Assembly (NCBI GenBank): GCA_963698775.1
Contig: CAVOSE010000009.1
Location: 186,001-250,000, forward strand
Source of the DNA: Thiohalocapsa sp963698775
GTDB taxonomy: Bacteria > Pseudomonadota > Gammaproteobacteria > Chromatiales > Chromatiaceae
Reading direction: 5' to 3'
DNA length: 64,000 nucleotides
Each line of letters begins with the position of its first letter. The stretch's first letter is position 1. A program made the translations under genes and the position numbers. Shown here in pieces: positions 27,259-35,530 of this stretch. Under the pieces are notes generated by a model. That model saw only the letters and a program-made list of their open reading frames with translations. It was not told where the DNA came from and made no database searches.

Positions 27259-27816
27259 ATGAACAACGAGCTTCAACACATCGATCCGGAAACTGGCAGT
27301 GCGATCTTTAGTCGCATCGCGCCTGATAGTCCTTTGCTACACGCGCCAGCCAAGGAGTCCACGCACCTTGATGTCGATACCCTGAACGACGATCCGCGGC
27401 GGAGCAGTTCTGTGCATTGGCCTCGTCATCTGGCGGTGTTGCCGCTGCAACAAGGCAAGCCATCGGCGGCACCTGAGGCGATCGAAGTTCTTGGCGACTT
27501 GGAGGAGGCGGCCCCGCACGCCCTTGCGTTGCTGTCTCGTGTCTGGGGCAAACCTGAGGCAGCGCGGGCGTTTCGAACCTTGTTCCTGGGGGCGGATGGC
27601 CGCGCGCGCCGCTGGGCGCCGGCTGTCTGGGCGGAGCTGGTATTGCTGCGCAACGTGCGAGTCGACGACCTGATCTTCGACAGCCGCGGCGACCGGGCGG
27701 GTTGGCCCGTCGAGGTCTGGAACGACTTGGTGCTGTTGCAGGAAATCCATGAGCAGGTCTATGGCAAACTACAGGCAGGGGCAGATCCCTGGAAGAGTTT
27801 CTTCCTCAACACCTGA
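27259..27816 (+). CDS. hypothetical protein
   Basis: About 185 residues, soluble, with no signal peptide or membrane helix. It is rich in Leu and acidic residues. The C-terminal half contains helical, Trp-containing segments such as WAPAVWAELVLLRNVRVDD and WNDLVLLQEIHEQVYGKL. I recognise no family. The start could be ATG 27259 or the ATG pair at 27232; neither has a strong ribosome site. It stands alone, divergent from the DUF2782 gene and convergent with ybbP. Confidence 0.55.
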   Translation: MNNELQHIDPETGSAIFSRIAPDSPLLHAPAKESTHLDVDTLNDDPRRSSSVHWPRHLAVLPLQQGKPSAAPEAIEVLGDLEEAAPHALALLSRVWGKPEAARAFRTLFLGADGRARRWAPAVWAELVLLRNVRVDDLIFDSRGDRAGWPVEVWNDLVLLQEIHEQVYGKLQAGADPWKSFFLNT

Positions 27817-27897
27817 CGCGTTGCCAGCTCCATCCGCGTTCGGCACCGCGCCCGCGCACCGCTCCATCCATCGGAGCCGAGCACCGCGCAACGCCGA

Positions 27898-30387
27898 TTA
27901 TCCCGCTTGGCGCAATGTCGCCAGGGGTGGCCGCACCAGCGCGCCATAGGTCCCGAGCGTTCCCGCCAGGCCGATCAGCAAGCCGCTGCCGAGCACGCCG
28001 AACGCCCAAAGCCAGGGATTCCAGGAAAAGGGCAACCCGAGCAGTTCCTTCGCCAACACCCAACCGGTGATCTCCGCGAACAGCGATGCGATGAGTCCAG
28101 CCAGCAGTCCCAGGGCCGTGAACTCCACCATCAAGCTGCGCAGCAGCACACGCCGCTCCGCACCGAGCGTGCGCAGCACGCCGTGCTCCACGCGTCGCAC
28201 GGCCAGGCTCGCCTGAATTCCGGCATACATCACCAACAGACCGGCAGCGAGGGTGAACGCGAACACATACTCGACCGCGCGGATGCCCTGCTCGATGATG
28301 CCGCGTACTTGCCCCAGCAGGGTGCCGACGTCGATCACCGTGACACTCGGAAAGACGCCGAGCAGTTGCGGGATGACTGATTCGCGTTCCTTCGGCAGGT
28401 GGAAGCTGGTGACGTAGGTAGCGGGTTGATCCCGCAGCAGCGACGGCGGGGCGATGACGAAAAAGTTGACGTTGAAACTGTCCCACTGCACCTGGCGCAG
28501 ACTGGTCACCGGCCCCGCGACCTCTTGGCCGGCGACCCAGAAGCGTAGTTCGTCGCCGAGGCCGATGCCGAGGGTTTCCGCAAGCCCTTCCTCCACCGAG
28601 AATTGCCCGGTTGCATCGGCATCGGGCCACCAGGCGCCGGCCAAGATCTCGTTGTCGGCCTGAGGCGTCGCGGCGAAGCTCAGGTTGAACTCGCGCTCTG
28701 CCAGGCGTTGCGCCCGGGGGTCGGCAAACTGCTCCGACGCGACCGGCTCGCCGCCGATGCCGGTGAGGCGGCCGCGGATCATCGGGTAGATGCCCGAGCT
28801 CTGTAGCCCATTGGCGGTAAAGAACTCGCGCAGCGGCTCGACCTCCTGGGGCTGGATGTTGATCAGGAAGCGATCCGGCGTCTGCGCCGGCAAGGTCTGC
28901 TGCCAACTGCTCAGCAGATCGAGCCGCACCACGGCCAGCATCAGCAGAGCTAGGATGCCGAGGCCGAAACCGACGATTTGCAGGATCGACGCAGCCGGTC
29001 GGCGTGCCAATCCGGCCAAACCGAGGCGCCAGATGCCGCGGCTGCGATTGGCCGCCAGCCCGGCCAGCCAGACCAGTAGAGCGCCGAGGGCCAGCAATGC
29101 GGCGATCGCCGTCGCGACACCCGCCAACAGCTTCCAAGCCAGCTCGAAGTCACCGGCCTGCCACAGCACCAGCAGCACCAGTGCCCCGGCGGCGGCAGCC
29201 GCGGCCATGGCCACCGACGCACGCGGCGGGCCGAGGTCCCGACGCAGCACGCGCAGTGGCGGTACGTCCGCGAGTTGCAGCAGCGGCGGCAACGCGAACC
29301 CGGCCAGCGCCACCAAGCCGGTGCCAACGCCGACGCCGACGGGCTTTAAGGTTGCCGCGGGCAAGTCATTGCCGAACCAGTCCTCTAACAACACGATCAA
29401 GCCCTGTTGACCCAGGTAGCCAATGAGGCAGCCCAGCAGGCTCGCGAGCAGGCCGAACACCAGCAGACGCAGCGCAAACACCCGCGTCAACAAATGCCGT
29501 GGCGCTCCGAGGCAACGCATGATGGCGACAGCGTCGGTCTGGCGCTCGACCAGCCGCCGGCTTGCCAGTGCGATGGCGGCGCCTGCTACCAGCAAGGTTG
29601 TCAACGCGGCCAAGTGCAGGAAGCGCGATGCGCGATCCACCGCCGACTCGAACTCCGGTCGTGCCTCGCGGGCATCGACGAGCCCGGCGTTGGCGGGCAG
29701 CCGCGCCTTGGCCCAGGCGCTGAAATCATCGATAGCGGCGATGTCGCCAGCGACCAACAGCCGGTGGCGCACGCGACTCGCCTCGGTGACCAAGCCGGTG
29801 GCGGCAACGTCGTCCATCGCGATCATGACCCGTGGCGCGATCTGGAAAAAATTACCCCCACGGTCGGGCTCGTAGGCGATCAGCGTGGACATGTCGAAAT
29901 CGCGCTCGCCGAGTCGCACCGAGGCGCCGAGTTCGGCGCCCAGCACGTACAGCAGCCGCTCCTCGATCCAGGCGCGACCTGATGCCGGCGTGCCGTCGGC
30001 AGGGCGCTCCGACCCACCAGCGGCGTCCTGCAAGCGCAGTTCGCCGCGCAGCGGATAGGCGTCATCGACGGCCTTGACCTGCACGAGCTGGCTTTCGTCG
30101 CCCGCCAGCACGACGCTGCGAAAGGTTAGCGTGCGCGCGGTACGCAGACCGCGGCGCTTGGCCTCGGCCGCGATATCATCTGGGATGCGGGTAGAGGCGT
30201 CGATGGCCAGGTCCGCGGCGATCAGTTCGCCGCCCTGGCGCTGCATGGCGCCCTCGATGCGATCGGTAAAGAAGCCGACCGCGGTGATGGCCGCCACGGT
30301 CAGCACCAGCGCCGCGGACAGCAGGTAGAGCTCTCCGCTGCGCCAGTCACGGCGCAGCAGGCGCAAAGCGAGACGCCATGCGTTCAT
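27898..30387 (-). CDS. ybbP: ABC transporter permease, YbbP/FtsX family
   Basis: An 829-residue inner-membrane protein with two FtsX-type permease modules. The N-terminus is MNAWRLALRLLRRDWRSGEL, followed by a large periplasmic domain after the first helix. FtsX domains lie at about residues 250-380 and the C-terminal 120 residues (the last includes RRVEHGVLRTLGAERRVLL). Its start overlaps the ATPase stop by four bases. By family it is a MacB/LolC-type mechanotransmitter acting on lipids or lipoproteins; the substrate is unproven. The same ybbA-ybbP-tesA order is known in E. coli. Confidence 0.92.
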   Translation of the reverse strand: MNAWRLALRLLRRDWRSGELYLLSAALVLTVAAITAVGFFTDRIEGAMQRQGGELIAADLAIDASTRIPDDIAAEAKRRGLRTARTLTFRSVVLAGDESQLVQVKAVDDAYPLRGELRLQDAAGGSERPADGTPASGRAWIEERLLYVLGAELGASVRLGERDFDMSTLIAYEPDRGGNFFQIAPRVMIAMDDVAATGLVTEASRVRHRLLVAGDIAAIDDFSAWAKARLPANAGLVDAREARPEFESAVDRASRFLHLAALTTLLVAGAAIALASRRLVERQTDAVAIMRCLGAPRHLLTRVFALRLLVFGLLASLLGCLIGYLGQQGLIVLLEDWFGNDLPAATLKPVGVGVGTGLVALAGFALPPLLQLADVPPLRVLRRDLGPPRASVAMAAAAAAGALVLLVLWQAGDFELAWKLLAGVATAIAALLALGALLVWLAGLAANRSRGIWRLGLAGLARRPAASILQIVGFGLGILALLMLAVVRLDLLSSWQQTLPAQTPDRFLINIQPQEVEPLREFFTANGLQSSGIYPMIRGRLTGIGGEPVASEQFADPRAQRLAEREFNLSFAATPQADNEILAGAWWPDADATGQFSVEEGLAETLGIGLGDELRFWVAGQEVAGPVTSLRQVQWDSFNVNFFVIAPPSLLRDQPATYVTSFHLPKERESVIPQLLGVFPSVTVIDVGTLLGQVRGIIEQGIRAVEYVFAFTLAAGLLVMYAGIQASLAVRRVEHGVLRTLGAERRVLLRSLMVEFTALGLLAGLIASLFAEITGWVLAKELLGLPFSWNPWLWAFGVLGSGLLIGLAGTLGTYGALVRPPLATLRQAG

Positions 30388-31097
30388 GTCAGCGCCTCCA
30401 GATGCCCGTCGCGCATACTCAGCCGCCGATCGCAGCGCTGCGCCAGGGCCTGGTCGTGGGTCACCAGCACCAGCGCCGAGCCGGAATCGGCGCGCAGCGC
30501 GAATAGCAGGTCGATGATGCGCTCGCCGGTGGCCTGATCGAGATTGCCGGTTGGCTCGTCGGCGAACAGAATACGCGGGCCAGGGGCGAAGGCGCGGGCG
30601 ATTGCGACGCGCTGTTGCTCGCCGCCGGAGAGCTGGCGCGGGTAGTGTCCGGTGCGGGCCGAGAGTCCAACCCGCGCCAGTGCATCGAGCGCCGTGGACT
30701 TGGCATTGCGCGGCGCGGCGCCATTGTTGGCAGCGGCATTTGCAGCGGTGAGTTCCAGCGGCAACAGGACATTCTCCAAGGCGGTGAGCGTCGGCAGCAG
30801 CTGAAAACTCTGGAAAACGAAGCCGACTTGGCCAGCGCGCAGGGCGGCGCGCCCGTCTTCGTCGAGTGATTCGAGTGTCGCGCCGCACAGCTCGACGCCA
30901 CCGCTGCTGGCCTGATCGAGTCCGGCGAGGAGCCCGAGGAGCGTGGACTTGCCGCTGCCGGAGGCGCCGACGATGGCGACCGCTTCGCCCGCGCCGATCT
31001 CCAGGTTCAGGTCGCGGAGAATGGTCAATTCACCGCCGGGGCCGTTAACATGTTTTGCCAGCCGCTGGGCGCGGCACAGGATTTCAGGGGTGCTCAT
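30384..31097 (-). CDS. ybbA: ABC transporter ATP-binding protein, YbbA family
   Basis: A 237-residue ATPase of the LolD/MacB type. Seen are Walker A VGASGSGKSTLL, the Q-loop FVFQSFQLLPTLTALENV, the signature LSGGEQQRVAIARA, Walker B ILFADEPTGNLD and switch His (VTHDQ). A short Ala/Asn-rich insertion (ANAAANNGAAPRNAK) sits before the signature. The ATG at 31097 is preferred; one at 31112 is possible. The start codon overlaps that of the divergent tesA within a shared CATG. Confidence 0.94.
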   Translation of the reverse strand: MSTPEILCRAQRLAKHVNGPGGELTILRDLNLEIGAGEAVAIVGASGSGKSTLLGLLAGLDQASSGGVELCGATLESLDEDGRAALRAGQVGFVFQSFQLLPTLTALENVLLPLELTAANAAANNGAAPRNAKSTALDALARVGLSARTGHYPRQLSGGEQQRVAIARAFAPGPRILFADEPTGNLDQATGERIIDLLFALRADSGSALVLVTHDQALAQRCDRRLSMRDGHLEALT

Positions 31098-31794
31098 GCG
31101 ATCGGGATCCATTGTTCAGAGGGCGCGTGCGGCGGGCGTTCTCGCCATTTCGTTGCGTGTCGTAGCGTTTCTAGTGGGGATGTTCGTTGCCGTTCTGCCG
31201 GCGCGCGGCGGGCAAGAGCCCGTCGTGCTAGTGCTGGGCGATAGCCTGAGCGCCGGCTACGGCATCCCCTTGGCTCAGGGTTGGGTGAGCCTTCTGCAGG
31301 CGCGTATCGAGGCGGCGGACTTTCCGCATCGGGTCGTCAATGCAAGCATTTCCGGCGACACCACCGCCGGCGGCCTCGCGCGGCTGCTGCCATTGCTCGA
31401 AGAATATCGGCCGGCGGTTGTCGTCATCGAACTCGGTGCCAACGATGGCCTGCGCGGGTTCTCGCCCGACAGAATCGAGGCGGCGCTGGGCGAGTTGATC
31501 ACGCTGGCGCAGGGTGCCGGCAGCCGTGTGCTGGTGGTCGGCGTCCGCCTCCCGCCAAACTACGGTGCGGCTTACAGCGAGCGCTTTCAACGCATCTTCG
31601 CCGACGTGGCGGGGCGTTTCAGCGTGGCATCGGTGCCGCGACTGCTCGACGGGGTGGCGGAGGAGCCTGCGCTGATGCAGCCGGATGGTCTGCATCCGCT
31701 GGCAGCGGCGCAGCCGCTGCTCCTCGACAATGTCTGGCCAACGTTGATGCCGCTGATCGAGTCCACCGCCCCCGCCAGCGAACCCGGACACTGA
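31096..31794 (+). CDS. tesA: arylesterase / acyl-CoA thioesterase I (TAP), SGNH family
   Basis: A 232-residue periplasmic enzyme: the hydrophobic signal region runs to about residue 38 (FLVGMFVAVLPARGG). SGNH blocks are VLVLGDSLSAGYGI, NASISGDTTAGG, ELGANDGLRG, and the catalytic Asp-His in QPDGLHPLA. It hydrolyses thioesters and esters of fatty acids. The ATG at 31096 has AGGGG six bases upstream. It is divergent from ybbA, the same arrangement as in E. coli. Confidence 0.92.
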   Translation: MRSGSIVQRARAAGVLAISLRVVAFLVGMFVAVLPARGGQEPVVLVLGDSLSAGYGIPLAQGWVSLLQARIEAADFPHRVVNASISGDTTAGGLARLLPLLEEYRPAVVVIELGANDGLRGFSPDRIEAALGELITLAQGAGSRVLVVGVRLPPNYGAAYSERFQRIFADVAGRFSVASVPRLLDGVAEEPALMQPDGLHPLAAAQPLLLDNVWPTLMPLIESTAPASEPGH

Positions 31795-31887
31795 GCACAG
31801 CTTCCAGGGCGGGCATGTGCGCTTCACGGGGACGGACATTATCAACAGGATTCCGGCCAGCAGGATCGGAGTCGACACGACGAACGG

Positions 31888-33024
31888 ATGACCATAATGC
31901 AGCGAGTAACCATTGTCGGATCGGGGTTCGGGGCATTGACCTCGGTACAATCCCTGCGTAAAGCAGGCTTCACCGGGGAACTCAGCGTTGTCAGCCCACG
32001 CGCCGAGTTCGTCTACTACCCCGGGTTGATCTGGGTGCCGTCGGGGCTGCGTTCGGGCGATGATCTGCGGCTTGATCTGCGGCGGTTTTTCAAACGCATG
32101 CGGGTGAACCACATCGCCGCCGAGGCCACCGGCTTGCGCGACGGCGGGCGGACGCTGGAGACCAGCACTGGCGAGGTGGCCAATGACGGTCTGATCATTG
32201 CTAGCGGCGGGCGCTTTATCAAGAAGCTGCCAGGCATCGAGCACGCGATCACCCCTTGCGAGGGCATTTCCGCCGCGCAGCAGATCCGCGATCGGATTCA
32301 AGCGCTCGACAGCGGTACCGTCGCCATGGGCTTCTCCGGCAACCCGAATGAGCCGTCGTCCATGCGCGGTGGACCGATCTTCGAGTTCTTATTCGGGCTG
32401 GATCGGCAGTTGCGCAACGAGGGCCGGCGGGATCGCATTCGCATCGTCTTCTTCACGCCGGCGGAGCGGCCCGGCAATCGGCTGGGCCCCAAGGCGGTCG
32501 ACAAGTTGCTTGGGGAGATGAAGAAGGTCGGCATCGAGACCCATCTGGGCCACAAGCTGAAGGGCTTCAGCGCCGACGGCATCAGCACCGAGGGCGGTCA
32601 GATCCCGGCGGACCTGATCATCTTCATGCCGGGGATGACTGGCAATTTCTGGTTCGACAATACCGAGCTACCGCGCTCACCGGGCGGCCTGCTCCAGGCC
32701 GATGCTCAGTGCCGCGTCCCAGGGTTCGAGCGCGTCTATGTCGCGGGCGACTCCGGGAGCTTTCCGGGGCCGGATTGGATGCCCAAACAGGCGCACATGG
32801 CGGATCTGCAGGCGGAGGCGGCGGCCAAGAATCTGGTTGACGACCTGTCGGGGCGCGAGCCGAAGGCGACCTTCGCGGTGGAGTTGCTCTGCATTGTCGA
32901 CGCCAACGACCGCGGCATGCTGGTCTGGCGCACCGAGAAGCGTAACCTGGTGCTGCCCTCGACGCGGATCTTCCACTGGCTCAAACGCGGCTTTGAATGG
33001 TGGTATCTGCGGCATTATCGTTAG
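31888..33024 (+). CDS. FAD-dependent oxidoreductase, sulfide:quinone reductase-like
   Basis: A 378-residue flavoprotein: the N-terminal FAD motif is VTIVGSGFGALTSVQSLRKAG, then VVSPRAEFVYYPGLIWVPSG and the C-terminal ERVYVAGDSGSFP. The overall pattern resembles sulfide:quinone oxidoreductase and flavocytochrome c sulfide dehydrogenase. Cysteines are at 124, 275 and 335. The cysteine usually preceding the GPxxE segment (near residue 160) is replaced (SSMRGGPIFE), so the classical redox pair is incomplete. The C-terminus ends with an amphipathic, aromatic stretch (FEWWYLRHYR) fit for membrane association. It may oxidise sulfide or another donor into the quinone pool. ATG 31897 is an alternative start. 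Confidence 0.75.
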   Translation: MTIMQRVTIVGSGFGALTSVQSLRKAGFTGELSVVSPRAEFVYYPGLIWVPSGLRSGDDLRLDLRRFFKRMRVNHIAAEATGLRDGGRTLETSTGEVANDGLIIASGGRFIKKLPGIEHAITPCEGISAAQQIRDRIQALDSGTVAMGFSGNPNEPSSMRGGPIFEFLFGLDRQLRNEGRRDRIRIVFFTPAERPGNRLGPKAVDKLLGEMKKVGIETHLGHKLKGFSADGISTEGGQIPADLIIFMPGMTGNFWFDNTELPRSPGGLLQADAQCRVPGFERVYVAGDSGSFPGPDWMPKQAHMADLQAEAAAKNLVDDLSGREPKATFAVELLCIVDANDRGMLVWRTEKRNLVLPSTRIFHWLKRGFEWWYLRHYR

Positions 33025-33099
33025 GCGCCCGCTGATTGACTGGCCATCTCCGTCACGCATCAAGGCGCTCCCAGCGTCCCTGAGCGCCTAGTGCGCTGA

Positions 33100-33588
33100 T
33101 CAATAGACCGGCTTTTCGCCGTATTTTCGCTTGAGGTCACGGGTCAGGTCTTTGAGTGCATCTTCTACAGCGCCGCGCTTGCGAGAGGCGCGGCCCTTAT
33201 AGTTTTCGTCGATGCCGATCTCACCGGTGCTCTTGCGACGCGCTCGCACCCGCAGCGTGACCTTCTCAAGCCCAGTCGCCCCGTAACTGCCGTCGACGAC
33301 GCTCGTGTCGATGATGAGCTCCGCCTCGTTGCTCTGCCCCGGCGACGACAGTGGCACCACGCTGGCGAAGAGGCCCGCGGCTTCGAGGCCTCCGATCATC
33401 TGCGACTGAATGCGACCCCGTTCGGCGGCGGGGATGGTCGTGGCGGCGCTCAACCCAACCGGCGTCACCGCCGCGGCCAGCTGTCCGCGGTAGGCCTCTT
33501 CATCGACGGTTACATTGGAATTCGAGGTAGAAGAGCAGCCTGCTAGGAGCTGGAGGATGCAGAAAGCCAGAGTGAGCGCGCGAAGCAT
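33100..33588 (-). CDS. hypothetical lipoprotein
   Basis: 162 residues. The N-terminus is a lipoprotein signal (ALTLAFCILQLLAGC), putting lipidated Cys at about residue 18. The rest is a soluble domain with segments ELIIDTSVVDGSYGAT and LRVRARRKSTGEIGID. I cannot assign a family. It is convergent with the SQR-like gene. The 329 bases upstream to rpsF contain the rpsF promoter and no gene. Confidence 0.72.
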   Translation of the reverse strand: MLRALTLAFCILQLLAGCSSTSNSNVTVDEEAYRGQLAAAVTPVGLSAATTIPAAERGRIQSQMIGGLEAAGLFASVVPLSSPGQSNEAELIIDTSVVDGSYGATGLEKVTLRVRARRKSTGEIGIDENYKGRASRKRGAVEDALKDLTRDLKRKYGEKPVY

Positions 33589-33803
33589 TGGGATTTGTTC
33601 CTGACTGCGGGTGGAGTTCCGGTTCGGTCTTTTATCGCTGGTTTTGGGGCCAGAGCGTGAAAGCCAAGAGGCCCTTGCCGGGCGCGCGCATGATTCCGAT
33701 CAAGCTGGGAAGCCCATCTGCGAGGCCCTGCATCGACTGCCGCTGATGATAGCCGAAGTTCAATGCTGGACACCTGGAACACTGCTGTCGGAAAAATCAG
33801 GCT

Positions 33804-33832
33804 TTGACGTGGTCCCGCTCCCAGCGCATAAT
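33804..33832 (+). promoter_or_regulatory. sigma-70-type promoter of the rpsF-rpsR-rplI operon
   Basis: TTGACG (33804-33809), 17-base spacer, CATAAT (33827-33832). It leaves a leader of roughly 80 bases before rpsF. The leader is rich in CCG triplets and could hold the S6:S18 autoregulatory structure known in bacteria; this was not folded. Confidence 0.75.
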
Positions 33833-33917
33833 GATCGGCTTTGCTGATTTCTATCAGCTCCTTGCCTCACCGCGCCGCCGAGTGCTGCCGGGAGGCTGCC
33901 AATCCGAGAGGAGCGAC

Positions 33918-34352
33918 ATGCGACATTACGAAGTGGTCTTTCTGGTTCATCCAAGCCAGAGCGAGCAGGTGCCGGCGATGATTGAGCGCTATCGCGGCAA
34001 CCTGGAAGGGCGCGGCGGCAAGATCCACCGGCTCGAGGACTGGGGGCGGCGGCAGCTGGCCTACCCGATCAACAAGGTGCACAAGGCGCATTACGTGCTG
34101 ATGAATATCGAGTGCGACCAGGAGGCCCTGGACGAACTCGAGAGCGCGTTCCGCTTCAATGACGCCGTGGTGCGCAACCTGATCATCAAGCGTGACAGCG
34201 CCGTCACGGACCCGTCGCCGCTGCTCAAGGGCGAAGAAGACGACGATCGTTCGGAGCGACGCCCGCGCCGTGACGACGACGATGACGACCGAGGTGAGCG
34301 CCGGCCGCGCCGTGAGGACCGTGAATACGGCTCTCGCGAGAACGACGAATAG
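33918..34352 (+). CDS. rpsF: 30S ribosomal protein bS6
   Basis: A 144-residue S6 starting MRHYEVVFLVHPSQSEQV at an ATG preceded by GAGAGGAG. The core (LEDWGRRQLAYPINKVHKAHYVL) is typical. The C-terminal tail of about 35 residues is highly charged, with alternating Asp/Glu and Arg runs, longer than the Glu tail in E. coli. S6 binds S18 in the 30S platform. First gene of the rpsF-rpsR-rplI operon. Confidence 0.97.
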   Translation: MRHYEVVFLVHPSQSEQVPAMIERYRGNLEGRGGKIHRLEDWGRRQLAYPINKVHKAHYVLMNIECDQEALDELESAFRFNDAVVRNLIIKRDSAVTDPSPLLKGEEDDDRSERRPRRDDDDDDRGERRPRREDREYGSRENDE

Positions 34353-34385
34353 GCAGCACCCCGGATACCCTAGGAGAACCAGCCC

Positions 34386-34610
34386 ATGTCCCGTTTTTTT
34401 CGCCGCAAGCGTTATTGCCGCTTCACCGCAGAAGGCATTACCGAGATCGACTACAAGGACTTGAACCTGCTCAAGGCCTATGTCAGTGAGTCGGGCAAGA
34501 TCGTGCCTAGTCGGATCACCGGTACCTCCGCGAGATACCAGCGCCAGCTCGCGCAGGCCATCAAGCAGGCCCGTTTCCTGGCGCTGTTGCCCTACACCGA
34601 CGGTCACTGA
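34386..34610 (+). CDS. rpsR: 30S ribosomal protein bS18
   Basis: 74 residues of normal length: MSRFFRRKRYCRFTAEG, then IDYKDLNLLKAYVSESGKI and ITGTSARYQRQLAQAIKQAR. It forms a heterodimer with S6 in the 30S platform. The ATG is preceded by AGGAGA. It lies 33 bases after rpsF. Confidence 0.98.
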   Translation: MSRFFRRKRYCRFTAEGITEIDYKDLNLLKAYVSESGKIVPSRITGTSARYQRQLAQAIKQARFLALLPYTDGH

Positions 34611-34686
34611 TCCGCGGCGGCGATGGGCTTGCCTCTTCGCTGCGCCGACACTGATTCCGTATTCGATTTCTTAAAGGGGGAACCCC

Positions 34687-35136
34687 GTGGACGTCATTCT
34701 GCTGAAGAAGGTCAGCGGCCTCGGCGATCTCGGTGACAAGGTCGCCGTGCGCCCAGGTTATGGCCGTAATTTTCTCATTCCTACCGGCTGCGCCGTACCG
34801 GCAACCGCGAACAACCTAACGGCGTTCGAAGAACGTCGGGCCGAGCTCGAGGCGCAGGCCGCGGCAACGCTCGCTGAGGCCGAGGGACGCAAGACCCGGC
34901 TCGAGGGTATCTCCGTGACCATCGCGCGCAAGGCCGGCGACGAGGGCCGCCTGTTCGGCTCCATCGGCACCGGTGATATCGCCGAGGCGATTACCGAGGC
35001 CGGCGTCGAGGTCGTTAAAGGCGAGGTTCGCCTGCCGGCGGGCCCATTCCGCGCCATCGGCGAGCACGAGGTGGCATTGCATCTGCATTCGGACGTAGAC
35101 GTTACGGTGCTGATCGAGATCGTTCCAGCCGACTGA
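34687..35136 (+). CDS. rplI: 50S ribosomal protein bL9
   Basis: 149 residues, with the N-terminal L9 signature ILLKKVSGLGDLGDKVAVRPGYGRNFL, a connecting helix, and the C-terminal RNA-binding domain. The start is GTG at 34687 after AAGGGGG. It is followed by a GC-rich hairpin (35172-35192) that may end the operon. dnaB lies downstream, as in E. coli relatives where rplI and dnaB are neighbours. Confidence 0.97.
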   Translation: MDVILLKKVSGLGDLGDKVAVRPGYGRNFLIPTGCAVPATANNLTAFEERRAELEAQAAATLAEAEGRKTRLEGISVTIARKAGDEGRLFGSIGTGDIAEAITEAGVEVVKGEVRLPAGPFRAIGEHEVALHLHSDVDVTVLIEIVPAD

Positions 35137-35171
35137 GTCGCCCCGCCTCCGCGACTTGCCCGCTCGATACT

Positions 35172-35192
35172 GGCCCCGCGCAACGCGGGGCC
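35172..35192 (+). terminator. possible terminator hairpin after rplI
   Basis: A perfect 9-bp stem GGCCCCGCG-CAA-CGCGGGGCC lies 36 bases after the rplI stop. There is no T-run after it, so termination is likely partial or Rho-assisted. Confidence 0.5.
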
Positions 35193-35256
35193 GCCTGTTG
35201 GCGTCAGCCGACCAGTCTCCCCGCCGAGCAGCCATCCTCGACCCGGCAAATGTTTC

Positions 35257-35308
35257 ATGCGGCTTCAGTCGCACAGTGCATACCCTCTGTGCGACTGAAG
35301 TCGCATCT
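35257..35308. repeat. palindromic repeat, family C copy 2
   Basis: Left arm ATGCGGCTTCAGTCGCAC (35257-35274), right arm GTGCGACTGAAGTCGCATCT (35289-35308). Same family as 11509-11559. It lies in the 394-base gap between rplI and dnaB, which otherwise shows only the hairpin at 35172-35192. Confidence 0.8.
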
Positions 35309-35530
35309 AAAGGGGGTGCAGTCTCCTGATTACGTTGGATATGCCACGCTAGCTGCCGCATCTCTGGTCATCGCCGCACTCTGGCCGATGGCGTCAGCGG
35401 TACTTGTTCCTTGGCCGGGTTCCGGTCGACAATCCCTGCACGGAATGGCCAGCGCCCAGGTCCTGCTCGGGCTACATGTCGGTGCGCGTTTTTTGGTCAT
35501 TTATCCTATTTGATTCAGGAGGTTGTCGCG

